Below, one piece after another: positions 15,665-23,690 of a stretch of 33,655 nucleotides of DNA. How positions within the stretch are numbered: the stretch's first letter is position 1; each line of letters opens with the position of its first letter. Location of the stretch: assembly GCF_002879645.1 (NCBI RefSeq), contig NZ_PNRE01000086.1, forward strand, positions 1-33,655. The letters are read 5' to 3'. A model generated the notes under the pieces. The model ran no database searches, was not told the origin of the DNA, and saw nothing but the letters and a program-made list of their open reading frames with translations. This stretch comes from Halomonas heilongjiangensis. Lineage in GTDB: Bacteria; Pseudomonadota; Gammaproteobacteria; Pseudomonadales; Halomonadaceae. The position numbers and the translations under genes are program-made.

Positions 15665-16602
15665 GAGCGCGCCGCCAGTTGCTCCCAGACCTCGATGGCG
15701 GCGGCCAGGTCCTCGAGCGAGGCGCCCACCGACTTGAACACCGTGATCGCCTCGGCCGACGACCGCCCCGGTCGCTCGCCCCGCAGCAGCTCGGCGAGCT
15801 CGGCGCGGATCTCGTCGAAGGCGAAGGCGCCCTCGTCGATCGCCTGCAGGATGTCGCCCGCCTCGCCCTGCGCCCCGGCGTAGGTGTCGACGAACACCTC
15901 GCCGCGACGCAGGCACTCGGCGTCGGTCTCGCGCATGGTCGGCCGGAAGGCCCCGACCAGGTCGAGGTGCGTGCCGGGGGCGAGCCAGTCGCCGAGGATC
16001 AGCGGCTCGCTGGAGAGCGTCACGCAGCTGATCAGGTCGGCGTCACGGGTGGCGGCCTCGAGATCGGTCACCGCGGCGCTGTCGAAGCGATCGGCGTAGT
16101 CGGCGGCCAGCCGCTCGGCCTTCTCGGCATGGCGCCCCCAGATGCGTACGCGCCGGATCGGGCGCACCGCGGCGTGGGCCTCGATCACCATGGGCGCCAG
16201 CTTGCCGGTGCCCACCACCAGCAGGGTCGCGGCGTCCTCCCGGGCCAGTTCCCGGGCGGCCAGCGCCGAGGCCGCCGCGGTACGCCGCCGGGTCAGCTCG
16301 CTGCCGTCGAGGCAGGCCAGGGGACGCCCGTGGGCGCCCTCGCTGAGCAGGTAGACGCCCGAGATGGCCGGAAGGCCGTGGTCGGCGTTCTGGGGGAAGA
16401 CGTTGACCATCTTCACCCCGATATAGCCGGCGTGCTCCCAGGCCGGCATCAACAGCATGGTGGCCTCGCCATCGGGGCGCTGCATGGCATGGTGATGGCG
16501 CGGCGGCGACTCCACTCCCTCGCGGAAGGTCGTCGCCAGGCGCTCGACCAGCGCCGTCCAGGGCAGCGAGGCGGCCACCTGGTCAGCCGTGATGATGCGC
16601 AT
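15661..16602 (-). CDS. Ornithine cyclodeaminase / mu-crystallin family protein
   Basis: This 313-residue protein has the family pattern: N-terminal MRIITADQV, GVKMVNVFPQNADHGLPA, the lysine and arginine region before LDGSELTRRRTAAASALAA, then a Rossmann domain with GTGKLAPMVIEAHAAV (about 130-145) and VRIWGRH. Members are NAD(P)-dependent ornithine cyclodeaminases, alanine dehydrogenases, ketimine reductases or ectoine-breakdown proteins, and the sequence does not decide between them. The ATG has GGAGG 7 nt upstream, inside the end of ridA, and 1 nt separates it from the ridA stop. The gene overlaps the next by ATGA. In this operon it probably acts on the deacylated amine or its imine. Confidence 0.85.
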   Translation of the reverse strand: MRIITADQVAASLPWTALVERLATTFREGVESPPRHHHAMQRPDGEATMLLMPAWEHAGYIGVKMVNVFPQNADHGLPAISGVYLLSEGAHGRPLACLDGSELTRRRTAAASALAARELAREDAATLLVVGTGKLAPMVIEAHAAVRPIRRVRIWGRHAEKAERLAADYADRFDSAAVTDLEAATRDADLISCVTLSSEPLILGDWLAPGTHLDLVGAFRPTMRETDAECLRRGEVFVDTYAGAQGEAGDILQAIDEGAFAFDEIRAELAELLRGERPGRSSAEAITVFKSVGASLEDLAAAIEVWEQLAARS

Positions 16603-16603
16603 G

Positions 16604-16960
16604 TCAGGCCTCCGGCACCGCCGCCGTCACCATGATCTCGACCTTCCACTCGGGCCTGGCCAGCCTGGCTTCGACGGCGGCCCGCACCGGCGGACGCCCC
16701 GGCACCACCCAGGCGTCCCAGGCGGTATTCATCTGGTCGAACTCGGCCATGCTGGTCACCCAGACCTGGGCAGAGAGCAGGTGCTCCCTGGAACTCCCGG
16801 CGGCCGCCAGCAGGCGGTCGATCTTGGCCAGCACCTGCTCGGTCTGGCCGCGCATGTCGGCCGAGGCGTCGTCCGGCACCTGGCCGGCGAGGTAGACGGT
16901 GCCGTTGTGAACGGCGGCCTGACTCATGCGGGTGTTGCTGTCGTGATAGTTGACGGTCAT
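16604..16960 (-). CDS. RidA/YjgF-family imine deaminase
   Basis: This 118-residue protein has the Rid fold features GTVYLAGQVPDD, QTEQVLAKIDRLLAAAGSS and the C-terminal active-site strand PVRAAVEARLARPEWKVEI. R93 and E108 keep the 15-residue spacing of R105 and E120 in E. coli RidA, so the active site looks intact. Rid proteins hydrolyse reactive enamine/imine intermediates to oxo compounds and ammonia. Placed between a deacetylase and an imine-handling reductase, it likely works on a pathway imine rather than general 2-aminoacrylate. The opening TVNYHDSNTRMSQAAVH differs from archetypal RidA, suggesting another Rid subgroup. Confidence 0.88.
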   Translation of the reverse strand: MTVNYHDSNTRMSQAAVHNGTVYLAGQVPDDASADMRGQTEQVLAKIDRLLAAAGSSREHLLSAQVWVTSMAEFDQMNTAWDAWVVPGRPPVRAAVEARLARPEWKVEIMVTAAVPEA

Positions 16961-17023
16961 GGCGTTGCTCGCTTTGCAGTGGATGGGCGTTACGGAAGCA
17001 GGGGTTGCGGATCGAGGTACCTG

Positions 17024-18058
17024 TCAGGCACCGGTGAAGCCACCCATGAGGGCGGCCAGGTTCTCGCTCAGGTGCGCGGTGGGGTAGCCCCCCTCCTGCA
17101 CCAGCACGCTGGGCAGGCCGATGTCGGCGAGCCGCCGGCCCACCCGGGTGAAGTCGTCGGTCTCCAGCGCCAGGCCGGCCAGCGGGTCGGCCTTGTGGGC
17201 GTCCAGGCCGAGGGCCACGACCACCGCCTCGGGACGGAAATCGGACAGGCGCACCATCAGGCGGTCGAGATGCTCGAGGAAGACCTCGCCGCCGCTGCCC
17301 AGCGGCAGCGGCAGGTTGACGTTGGCGCCGAGCCCCTCGCCCAGCCCCTCCTCGTTGGCGCCGCCCCAGAAGAAGGGGTAGAAATCGGCCGGGTCGGCGT
17401 GCAACGAGCCGGTCCAGACGTCACCGCGATGGTAGAAGATGTCCTGGGTGCCGTTGCCGTGATGCAGGTCCACATCGAGGATCGCCACCCGTGAGAAGCG
17501 CTCACGCAGCACGGTGGCGGCCAGCGCCGAATTGTTGAGGAAGCAGAAGCCGCCGGCCCGCTCCGGCCCGGCGTGGTGTCCCGGCGGGCGGCACAGCGCA
17601 TAGGTCGCACGGTCGCCGGCGAGCACCGCCTCGGCGGCGGCTTCGGCCGAGGCGGCGCTGGCCAGGATACCGGTGAAGCTGTCGGCGGTCATGGGACAGG
17701 CCATGTCGTGCATGTGCCAGCCGACCCGGCCCACCGGGTGGCGGGGGTAGTGGTGCCCGCCTCCACAGGGGTGGACATTGGGGGCGACGATCTCGGCGGC
17801 ATCCGGCAGCTCCCGCCAGCGGGCGTGAATGGTCTCGAGGAAGTCGAGATAACGCGGCGTGTGGATCCGCGCCAGCCGGGCCCGCAGGGTCGGGCTGTCG
17901 GCATCGGTCGGTGGGGTCAGCGAGAGCCCCACGCGGGCGAGGCCGTCGGCCAGCAGCTCGGCGCGGAGCGGTCCCTCCGGGGAGGCCACTGCCCGGCCGC
18001 GCAGCAGGAAGGTGGGCGGCGCATGACGTTCCTGGTCGGGGTGATAGAAGAGCTTCAT
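17024..18058 (-). CDS. Acetylpolyamine amidohydrolase-like deacetylase
   Basis: This 344-residue enzyme of the deacetylase superfamily shares long blocks with the acetylpolyamine amidohydrolase of Mycoplana ramosa as I recall it: CRPPGHHAG (H161, H162), GGFCFLNNSALAA, the metal-binding AILDVDLHHGNGTQDIFY (D197, H199), SLHADPADFYPFFWG, LGLDAHKADP (D286) and QEGGYP (Y325). These enzymes deacetylate small cationic N-acetyl amines. The ligand spacing matches that family almost exactly. The gene lies 27 nt after the TRAP large subunit and 63 nt before ridA, in the same direction. It is distinct from the second deacetylase downstream (HDAH type), so the operon holds two members of the superfamily. 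Confidence 0.87.
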   Translation of the reverse strand: MKLFYHPDQERHAPPTFLLRGRAVASPEGPLRAELLADGLARVGLSLTPPTDADSPTLRARLARIHTPRYLDFLETIHARWRELPDAAEIVAPNVHPCGGGHHYPRHPVGRVGWHMHDMACPMTADSFTGILASAASAEAAAEAVLAGDRATYALCRPPGHHAGPERAGGFCFLNNSALAATVLRERFSRVAILDVDLHHGNGTQDIFYHRGDVWTGSLHADPADFYPFFWGGANEEGLGEGLGANVNLPLPLGSGGEVFLEHLDRLMVRLSDFRPEAVVVALGLDAHKADPLAGLALETDDFTRVGRRLADIGLPSVLVQEGGYPTAHLSENLAALMGGFTGA

Positions 18059-18085
18059 CGCATCGCGTCCTTGTTCGACCTCGCC

Positions 18086-19363
18086 TCAGCGCAGCAGCGA
18101 GGGAATCCAGGTGGAGAGTACCGGAAACTGCGCCAGCAGCAGGATCACTGCCACATAGGCGAAATAGAACGGCAACGAGGCGATGATCGCCCGCTCGTAG
18201 GGCACCTCGGCGATGCGCGCCGCCGTCATCAGTGTCATCCCCACCGGTGGCGTGACGTTGGAGATGTTGAGCACCACGATCATCAGGATAGCGAAGTGCA
18301 GCGGGTCGAAGCCCAGCTGGATCATGGCCGGCACCAGCACCGGCGCCACCACCACCAGCGCCGGCAGCACGTCCATCACCGTGCCGATCAGGATCAGCAG
18401 CACGCAGACCAGCATCAGCTGCAGGAAGGCGGAGTCGCTGACGGTGGTGATCAGCCCCGCGGCGTCACGGGCGATGCCGGAGCGGGTGACGAACCAGCCG
18501 AGCACCGCCGAGGTCGCCAGCAGGAAGAACACCACCCCGGAGAAGCGCACCGTCACCACCAGCGCCTGCCACACCTTGTGCCAGCTCAGGCTACGATAGA
18601 AGAGCGCGCCGATGGCCAGGGCATAGACGGCGGCGAACCCGGACGCCTCGGTGATGGTGGTGAGCCCCGAGAGGATCCCGCCGAGGATGATCAGCGGCAC
18701 CAGCATCGCCGGCAGCGCCGCCAGGAAGGCGAAGATCGCCATCTTGAACGGGATCGGTGCCTGCTTGGGATAGCCGCGCTTCCAGGCCAGGAAGAAGCTC
18801 ACCGCCAGCAGCGCACCGGCCATCAGCAACCCGGGTATGATGCCGCCGGCGAAGAGGTCGATCACCGAGATGTCCCGCAGCAGGGTCGCGTAGACCACCA
18901 TCACCACGCTGGGCGGGATGATAGGACCGATGATCGACGAGCAGGCCGTGATGGCCGCCGCGTACTCGGCGTCGTAGCCCTGTTTCTTCATCTCCGGAAT
19001 CATGATCTTGCCGATGGCCACGGTATCGGTGATGGCGGCGCCGGTGAGGCCGGCGAAGAACACCGACACCGAGACGTTGACGTGTGACAGGGCACCGCGG
19101 ACGCGTCCGAACAGGGCATTGTTGAAGGCGATCAGCTTCTGGGTCAGCCCACCCTGGTTCATCAGCTCGGCGGTGAAGATGAAGTAGGGCACGGCAATCA
19201 GCAGAAAGCCCGACACCCCCGAGAACATGCGATCGGCGATGATGCCGAGCATGCGCTCGCCCCCCAGGGTATAGCCCCCCACCAGGCCGGACATGGCCAT
19301 CACCACGGCGACCGGGGCGCCGATCAGTAGCAGGACGACGAAGGCGACGATCGCGGGCGTCAT
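18086..19363 (-). CDS. dctM: TRAP transporter large permease subunit (DctM type)
   Basis: This 425-residue protein has about 12 transmembrane segments and the DctM marks: SVFFAGLTGAAITDTVAIGKIMIPEMKKQGYDAEYAAAITA with IGPIIPPSVVMVVYA after it, and the second-half LNISNVTPPVGMTLM. It is the sodium-driven channel of a tripartite ATP-independent periplasmic transporter. The ATG has GGAGGA 6 nt upstream and overlaps the small-subunit stop by ATGA. With the neighbouring P and Q genes it forms a complete transporter at the head of the deacetylase operon. Family similarity does not reveal the substrate. Confidence 0.92.
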   Translation of the reverse strand: MTPAIVAFVVLLLIGAPVAVVMAMSGLVGGYTLGGERMLGIIADRMFSGVSGFLLIAVPYFIFTAELMNQGGLTQKLIAFNNALFGRVRGALSHVNVSVSVFFAGLTGAAITDTVAIGKIMIPEMKKQGYDAEYAAAITACSSIIGPIIPPSVVMVVYATLLRDISVIDLFAGGIIPGLLMAGALLAVSFFLAWKRGYPKQAPIPFKMAIFAFLAALPAMLVPLIILGGILSGLTTITEASGFAAVYALAIGALFYRSLSWHKVWQALVVTVRFSGVVFFLLATSAVLGWFVTRSGIARDAAGLITTVSDSAFLQLMLVCVLLILIGTVMDVLPALVVVAPVLVPAMIQLGFDPLHFAILMIVVLNISNVTPPVGMTLMTAARIAEVPYERAIIASLPFYFAYVAVILLLAQFPVLSTWIPSLLR

Positions 19364-19905
19364 GAGCGCTCCTCCAGGTCGGTGGTCTCGATGAGCTCGT
19401 CGATCATCGTCTCGTCATCGATGAAGTGCTCGAGCAGCGCGAAGCCCTGCACCAGGTGCAGCAGGATGATCACGCCGGACAGCGGTACCACGATGGCGGT
19501 GAACTTGCTGTGAATCTGGATCTGGTCGGAGACCATGTAGACCTGGGTGGCATTGAGGAAGTAGCCCCAGCCGTACCACACCAGCAGCGCCGCGAAGAGC
19601 GCGATCACCGCCAGGCAGAGCCCGGCCGCGACCTGCAGCAACACCCGCGGCAGGCTGCGCACCAGCAGGGTCATGGCCACGTGCTCGCCGTAGCGCAGCG
19701 AGATCGTCATGGAGAGAAAACCGATCCAGGGCAGGAAGAGCCGGGCCAGGGAGTAGGTCCAGGTCAGGGTGCTGCCGGTGGCCAGCTTGTAGACGAAGGC
19801 GGTGAACGAAATGCCCAGCATGGCCAGGATACACACCACGCAGAGCACGATGGCGACCTGATTGACGCCATCGCTGAAGCGACGCAGGGGAGCAAGCGGA
19901 CTCAT
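19360..19905 (-). CDS. dctQ: TRAP transporter small permease subunit (DctQ type)
   Basis: This 181-residue membrane protein has four predicted helices, with the usual DctQ features WTYSLARLFLPWIGFLSMTISLRYGEHVAMTLLVRSLP in the central loop region and a charged C-terminal tail. DctQ docks onto DctM and supports periplasmic binding-protein interaction. I used the ATG at 19905, which begins just before the first helix (SPLAPLRRFSDGVNQVAIVL). A GTG start at 19977 would add 24 proline-rich residues. Neither has a strong ribosome-binding site. It overlaps dctM by four bases and lies 90 nt after the binding-protein gene. Confidence 0.88.
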   Translation of the reverse strand: MSPLAPLRRFSDGVNQVAIVLCVVCILAMLGISFTAFVYKLATGSTLTWTYSLARLFLPWIGFLSMTISLRYGEHVAMTLLVRSLPRVLLQVAAGLCLAVIALFAALLVWYGWGYFLNATQVYMVSDQIQIHSKFTAIVVPLSGVIILLHLVQGFALLEHFIDDETMIDELIETTDLEERS

Positions 19906-19995
19906 GGAGGACACCCGTGACGGCTGGATCCCGGCCGGGTCGCGACCCGGCCGCCCGGAAAGCGGCAGGAGAGGCACATCCCCTGCCCCTTCGCT

Positions 19996-21072
19996 TCACT
20001 GACCGTAGATGCGGAAGTCCTCGTCGGCCACCTCGTTGCCGACACGCTCCACCTCGGCGAGCAGCGCCTCGACCCGCTCGGCGTCCATGCCGAAGTCATC
20101 GACGATCCACTCCTGCCAGGCCGGACGCGCGATCTCGGCCATGCGCTGACGCTCCGCTTCGGGCATCAGGTAGCAGGTCTCGAAGCGTTCGCAGGACTCC
20201 ACCCAACTGGCGGTGGCCAGGGCGCCGGACATGCCGTGGCTCACCTCGATGGCCTCCCGCGCCGAGGTGATGACGACCTGCTGGTACTCCTCGGGCAGCT
20301 CCTGGTACCAGGCCTCGCTGATCATCCAGGGGGCGCTGTTGTAGACATGCCCGGTCAGGGTGGTGTGGTCGGTGACCGCATCCAGGTTGAAGGCGGTGTT
20401 GATGACGGGCGCATTGAACTGGCCATCGGCCAGCCCGGTCTCGAGCGCGGTGATCAGCTCTCCCCAGGGTAGCGGCGTGGCCGAGGCGCCCAGCGCCCGC
20501 ATGACCGCCACATGCGCGGGGTTCTCCTCGGTGCGGATGTTGAGTCCCTCGAGGTCCTCGATGGTCTCGATTGGCCGCACGTTGTTGGTGAAGGCCACGA
20601 AGCCCCCGCCGTCGTCGAAGGTTCCCAGGTAGCGCATGTTGGCCGCCTCGATGGTGCCGGACATGAAGTCGGCAAACCATTCGCTGTCGTAGAAGGCCCA
20701 GGCCTGGCGCCAGTTGGTGAACAGGAAGGGAGCGGTGACCATCTGGTAGTCACGGTAGAAGGAGGACATGGCGCCGGTCGACATGATGGTGGACTGCAGC
20801 GTGCGTCCGGCCTGCACCTCCGAGCCGGTTTCCACCTCGGAGCCGAGTTGCCCCCCACCGAAGATCGACACTTCGAGATCACCGTCGGTGCGCCCCTCGA
20901 CCAGGTTCTTGAAGTGCACCAACGCCGGGTAGATCTCGTTGTTGGTCATGCTCTCGGGGAGCAGCGTGGCGATCACCATCTCGTGGGACTGGGCCTGCGC
21001 CTGGGTGCTGGCAACGGCCAGCGGAAGGGCCGCCAGCGCTACCATGCGGGGCAGCATCGTCTTGTTCATCAT
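19996..21072 (-). CDS. dctP: TRAP transporter substrate-binding protein (DctP type)
   Basis: This 358-residue protein has a Sec signal peptide (MVALAALPLAVASTQAQAQS, cleavage near residue 28). The mature part has the DctP pattern: AMSSFYRDYQMVTAPFLF, LEGLNIRTEENPAHVAVMRALGASATPLPWGE with the conserved substrate-contacting arginine in NIRT, and ETGLADGQFNAPVI. It captures the solute in the periplasm and hands it to DctQM. Two ATG codons in a row (21070-21072 is used) follow AGGTGAGGG. It lies 159 nt after the AraC regulator gene on the same strand, room enough for its own promoter. A small CTCA-CTA-TGAG palindrome at 21150-21160 lies in that gap. Confidence 0.92.
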   Translation of the reverse strand: MMNKTMLPRMVALAALPLAVASTQAQAQSHEMVIATLLPESMTNNEIYPALVHFKNLVEGRTDGDLEVSIFGGGQLGSEVETGSEVQAGRTLQSTIMSTGAMSSFYRDYQMVTAPFLFTNWRQAWAFYDSEWFADFMSGTIEAANMRYLGTFDDGGGFVAFTNNVRPIETIEDLEGLNIRTEENPAHVAVMRALGASATPLPWGELITALETGLADGQFNAPVINTAFNLDAVTDHTTLTGHVYNSAPWMISEAWYQELPEEYQQVVITSAREAIEVSHGMSGALATASWVESCERFETCYLMPEAERQRMAEIARPAWQEWIVDDFGMDAERVEALLAEVERVGNEVADEDFRIYGQ

Positions 21073-21231
21073 CCCTCACCTCTTGTCGTTCTTGTGGCTT
21101 GCGGGGCATCGCCATGGGCCGGAACCGGCCGATCGATTGACGACGACTACTCACTATGAGCCTAGAACGCCGGCGACGGGCCTGCTTGCCCCCGACTGCG
21201 GGAGATTTGCCCGGGGCTCGTCAGATGAGGC

Positions 21232-22011
21232 TCAGCGGCTACGACGGTCGAGGGAGGGCGCCACCTGGAACCGGCGGCGATAGGCGCGCGAGAAGCTGCC
21301 CTGGTCGCGAAAACCCACCAGGGCAGCGACATGCCCCAGACTCAGGCCACTGTGCCGGACCAGGGTGCGGGCATGCTCGAGCCGGCGAATCTGCACATGG
21401 GCCAGGGGCGTGGTGCCGGTCAACTCGCGAAAGCAGGCGTGGAAGTGGCCGGGGCTCAGGGCGCAGAGGGCGGCGAGCTGCTCGACCCGGATCTCGTCGG
21501 CGAGGTGGCGGTCGATCCAGGCATCCAGCCGCGCCAGATCGAGGCGCTCGCTGGCCCGCCGAGTCAGCCACGGCCCGCCCGGCCCGGCCATCGGCAGGTC
21601 ATTCAGGTGCAGGTAGAGGGCGCGCAGCAGTAGCGCCGCGATCTCGCTGTGCAGGGCCGGGCACTGCCCGAGCTGCTGCATCAGGGTACCGGCGAGTGCC
21701 TTGAGCCGTGGCGACACGGTGAAGAAGCAGGGCTTCTCGAACAACCCCTCGATGGCCTCGCCGTCACGCAGGGCGGGCAGGCTGGACAGGGGAATGTCGA
21801 GCACCAGGGTGCGGTTGCAGCCGTCCCCCTGGTACTCGTGTCGGCTGGTGCTGGGGATCAGGCAGCCGCGGCTGGCGGTGATCCGCTCACCCCGCCCCTC
21901 GATGGCGAGCTCGGTGACGCCGCAGGTCGCCAGGATCAGCTGGTGGTGGTCGTGGGCATGGGCCACGTGTTCCCGGCTCAGGGTACGAGTTCGAAGATCG
22001 AGGAACGACAT
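21232..22011 (-). CDS. AraC-family transcriptional regulator
   Basis: This 259-residue regulator has an N-terminal cupin-like sensor half (AHAHDHHQLILATCG and GERITASRGCLIPSTSRHEYQ) and a C-terminal pair of helix-turn-helix motifs: RVEQLAALCALSPGHFHACFRELTGTTPLAHVQIRRLEHA and LSLGHVAALVGFRDQGSFSRAYRRRFQVAP. It stands at the head of the TRAP/deacetylase operon on the same strand, so it probably senses the imported compound or a product and activates the dctP promoter. The histidine cluster near the N-terminus could bind metal, as in many cupin folds; this is only suggested. The start has a weak GAG ribosome-binding region. Confidence 0.9.
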   Translation of the reverse strand: MSFLDLRTRTLSREHVAHAHDHHQLILATCGVTELAIEGRGERITASRGCLIPSTSRHEYQGDGCNRTLVLDIPLSSLPALRDGEAIEGLFEKPCFFTVSPRLKALAGTLMQQLGQCPALHSEIAALLLRALYLHLNDLPMAGPGGPWLTRRASERLDLARLDAWIDRHLADEIRVEQLAALCALSPGHFHACFRELTGTTPLAHVQIRRLEHARTLVRHSGLSLGHVAALVGFRDQGSFSRAYRRRFQVAPSLDRRSR

Positions 22012-22089
22012 CGGGAGCTCTCGGGGTCCGCACCGCCGGGGATGGACTCTCTACCATAACCCCGGCGGCACGAAAAGCAACCGTCCGCC

Positions 22090-22353
22090 TCAACAGCGGC
22101 CCTTCTTGGCCTGCCCCGGCGGACAGAAGCCGCCGCGGCGACGATCGTCGTAGTAGTAATGCCGCTCCACGCGACGATGGCGATGGCGGTCGTAGTAGCG
22201 GCGGTCGTCACCACGATAGTGACGATGCCCACTGTAGCCGTCGATCTCGATCAGCGGCTGGGACTGCACGCGCGCGGGAGTATAGCTGCAACCGGCCAGG
22301 GTCAGGGTGCCGGCCACCACGGCGAGCATCAGCAGGCGCATGGGAGTCATCAT
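22090..22353 (-). CDS. Small lipoprotein with His/Arg/Tyr-rich middle and CPPGQAKKGRC tail
   Basis: This 87-residue protein begins with a lipoprotein signal peptide (MRLLMLAVVAGTLTLAGC, lipobox LAGC). The mature protein starts CSYTPARVQSQPLIEIDG. A middle part very rich in His, Arg, Tyr and Asp (HRHYRGDDRRYYDRHRH, then VERHYYYDDRRR) is followed by the tail GGFCPPGQAKKGRC. The start at 22353 has GAGG 8 nt upstream. The tail and mature N-terminus are shared with the next gene, so the two are paralogues. Function is unknown. The His-rich part could bind metal and the Cys pair could form a disulfide; both are inference. A weak TTGAAA/TAATAA promoter (15-nt spacer) lies at 22469-22495. Confidence 0.8.
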   Translation of the reverse strand: MMTPMRLLMLAVVAGTLTLAGCSYTPARVQSQPLIEIDGYSGHRHYRGDDRRYYDRHRHRRVERHYYYDDRRRGGFCPPGQAKKGRC

Positions 22354-22553
22354 GGCGAATACCTCGCAAGGTAATGAACGGGTCATGGCTCCCTTCGTTC
22401 CCGGCCCGGCACGCCTCTCGACACGGGCTTCGACCGTGGCTGCCTCTATGGGCGGGGCGACTCGGGCCTTATTACTTAACAAACACTGTTTTCAATCAGT
22501 ATATCCACCACCCGGGCCTCGCCAAGCCCCGAGCAAGGAAAGATCGTGCAAGG

Positions 22554-22739
22554 TCAGCAGCGTCCCTTCTTGGCCTGGCCTGGGGGGCAGAAACCGCCGC
22601 CACCACGGGAGTAGCCGCCGCGGTCGTCATCGATGACGATCAGTGGCTCGGACTTGATACGGGCAGGCTGGTAGCTGCAACCGGCCACCAGCAGGACAGA
22701 CAGCAGTGCAATGGGCAGAGACAGCAGACGCCGGGACAT
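22554..22739 (-). CDS. Small lipoprotein, paralogue with CPPGQAKKGRC tail
   Basis: This is a 61-residue lipoprotein: signal peptide SRRLLSLPIALLSVLLVAGC, mature start CSYQPARIKSEPLIVIDDD, a short Gly/Arg/Ser linker (RGGYSRGGGG) and the same 13-residue tail FCPPGQAKKGRC as the gene downstream. It lacks the His/Tyr-rich insert, which makes it the simpler form of the pair. An AGGAGAGTTCC region precedes the ATG. The two genes are about 200 nt apart on one strand and could share a transcript. No function is known to me for this tail motif. Confidence 0.82.
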   Translation of the reverse strand: MSRRLLSLPIALLSVLLVAGCSYQPARIKSEPLIVIDDDRGGYSRGGGGFCPPGQAKKGRC

Positions 22740-22885
22740 GGAACTCTCCTTGTGTAGGGGGCCCTTATTCTAGCGAAGTGGCGCCCCCTCACCCATGTGG
22801 CGTTCGGGCGACATTGCTGTCGCAACAAAGCGACCATGGCCTCCGAATCTGGGACGCGCGATATTACCAGCCCATTAGTCTGCAA

Positions 22886-23608
<723 letters not shown>

Positions 23609-23640
23609 CTATAAAGCCAACGAGATAGCAGTGAGCAAAT

Positions 23641-23690
23641 CGGTCACGATCGTCGGAATGAGCGGTCACGTTCGCCGGAATACGCAGACC
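23641..23690. mobile_element. IS21-like terminal repeats (element remnant)
   Basis: Two near-identical 20-mers, CGGTCACGATCGTCGGAATG (23641-23660) and CGGTCACGTTCGCCGGAATA (23663-23682), repeat with a 22-bp period and are followed by CGCAGA. Multiple terminal repeats of this sort and wording are typical of IS21-family ends. No istA or istB is present beside them, so only one end is left. The end runs into the 3' end of the MocR gene. Confidence 0.6.

Noticed and set aside
17573..19087. A 504-codon plus-strand frame rich in His, Gln, Arg and Asp
   Set aside because: It lies opposite the deacetylase and TRAP permease genes, which have clear motifs; its composition is that of a mirror frame of membrane-protein codons.
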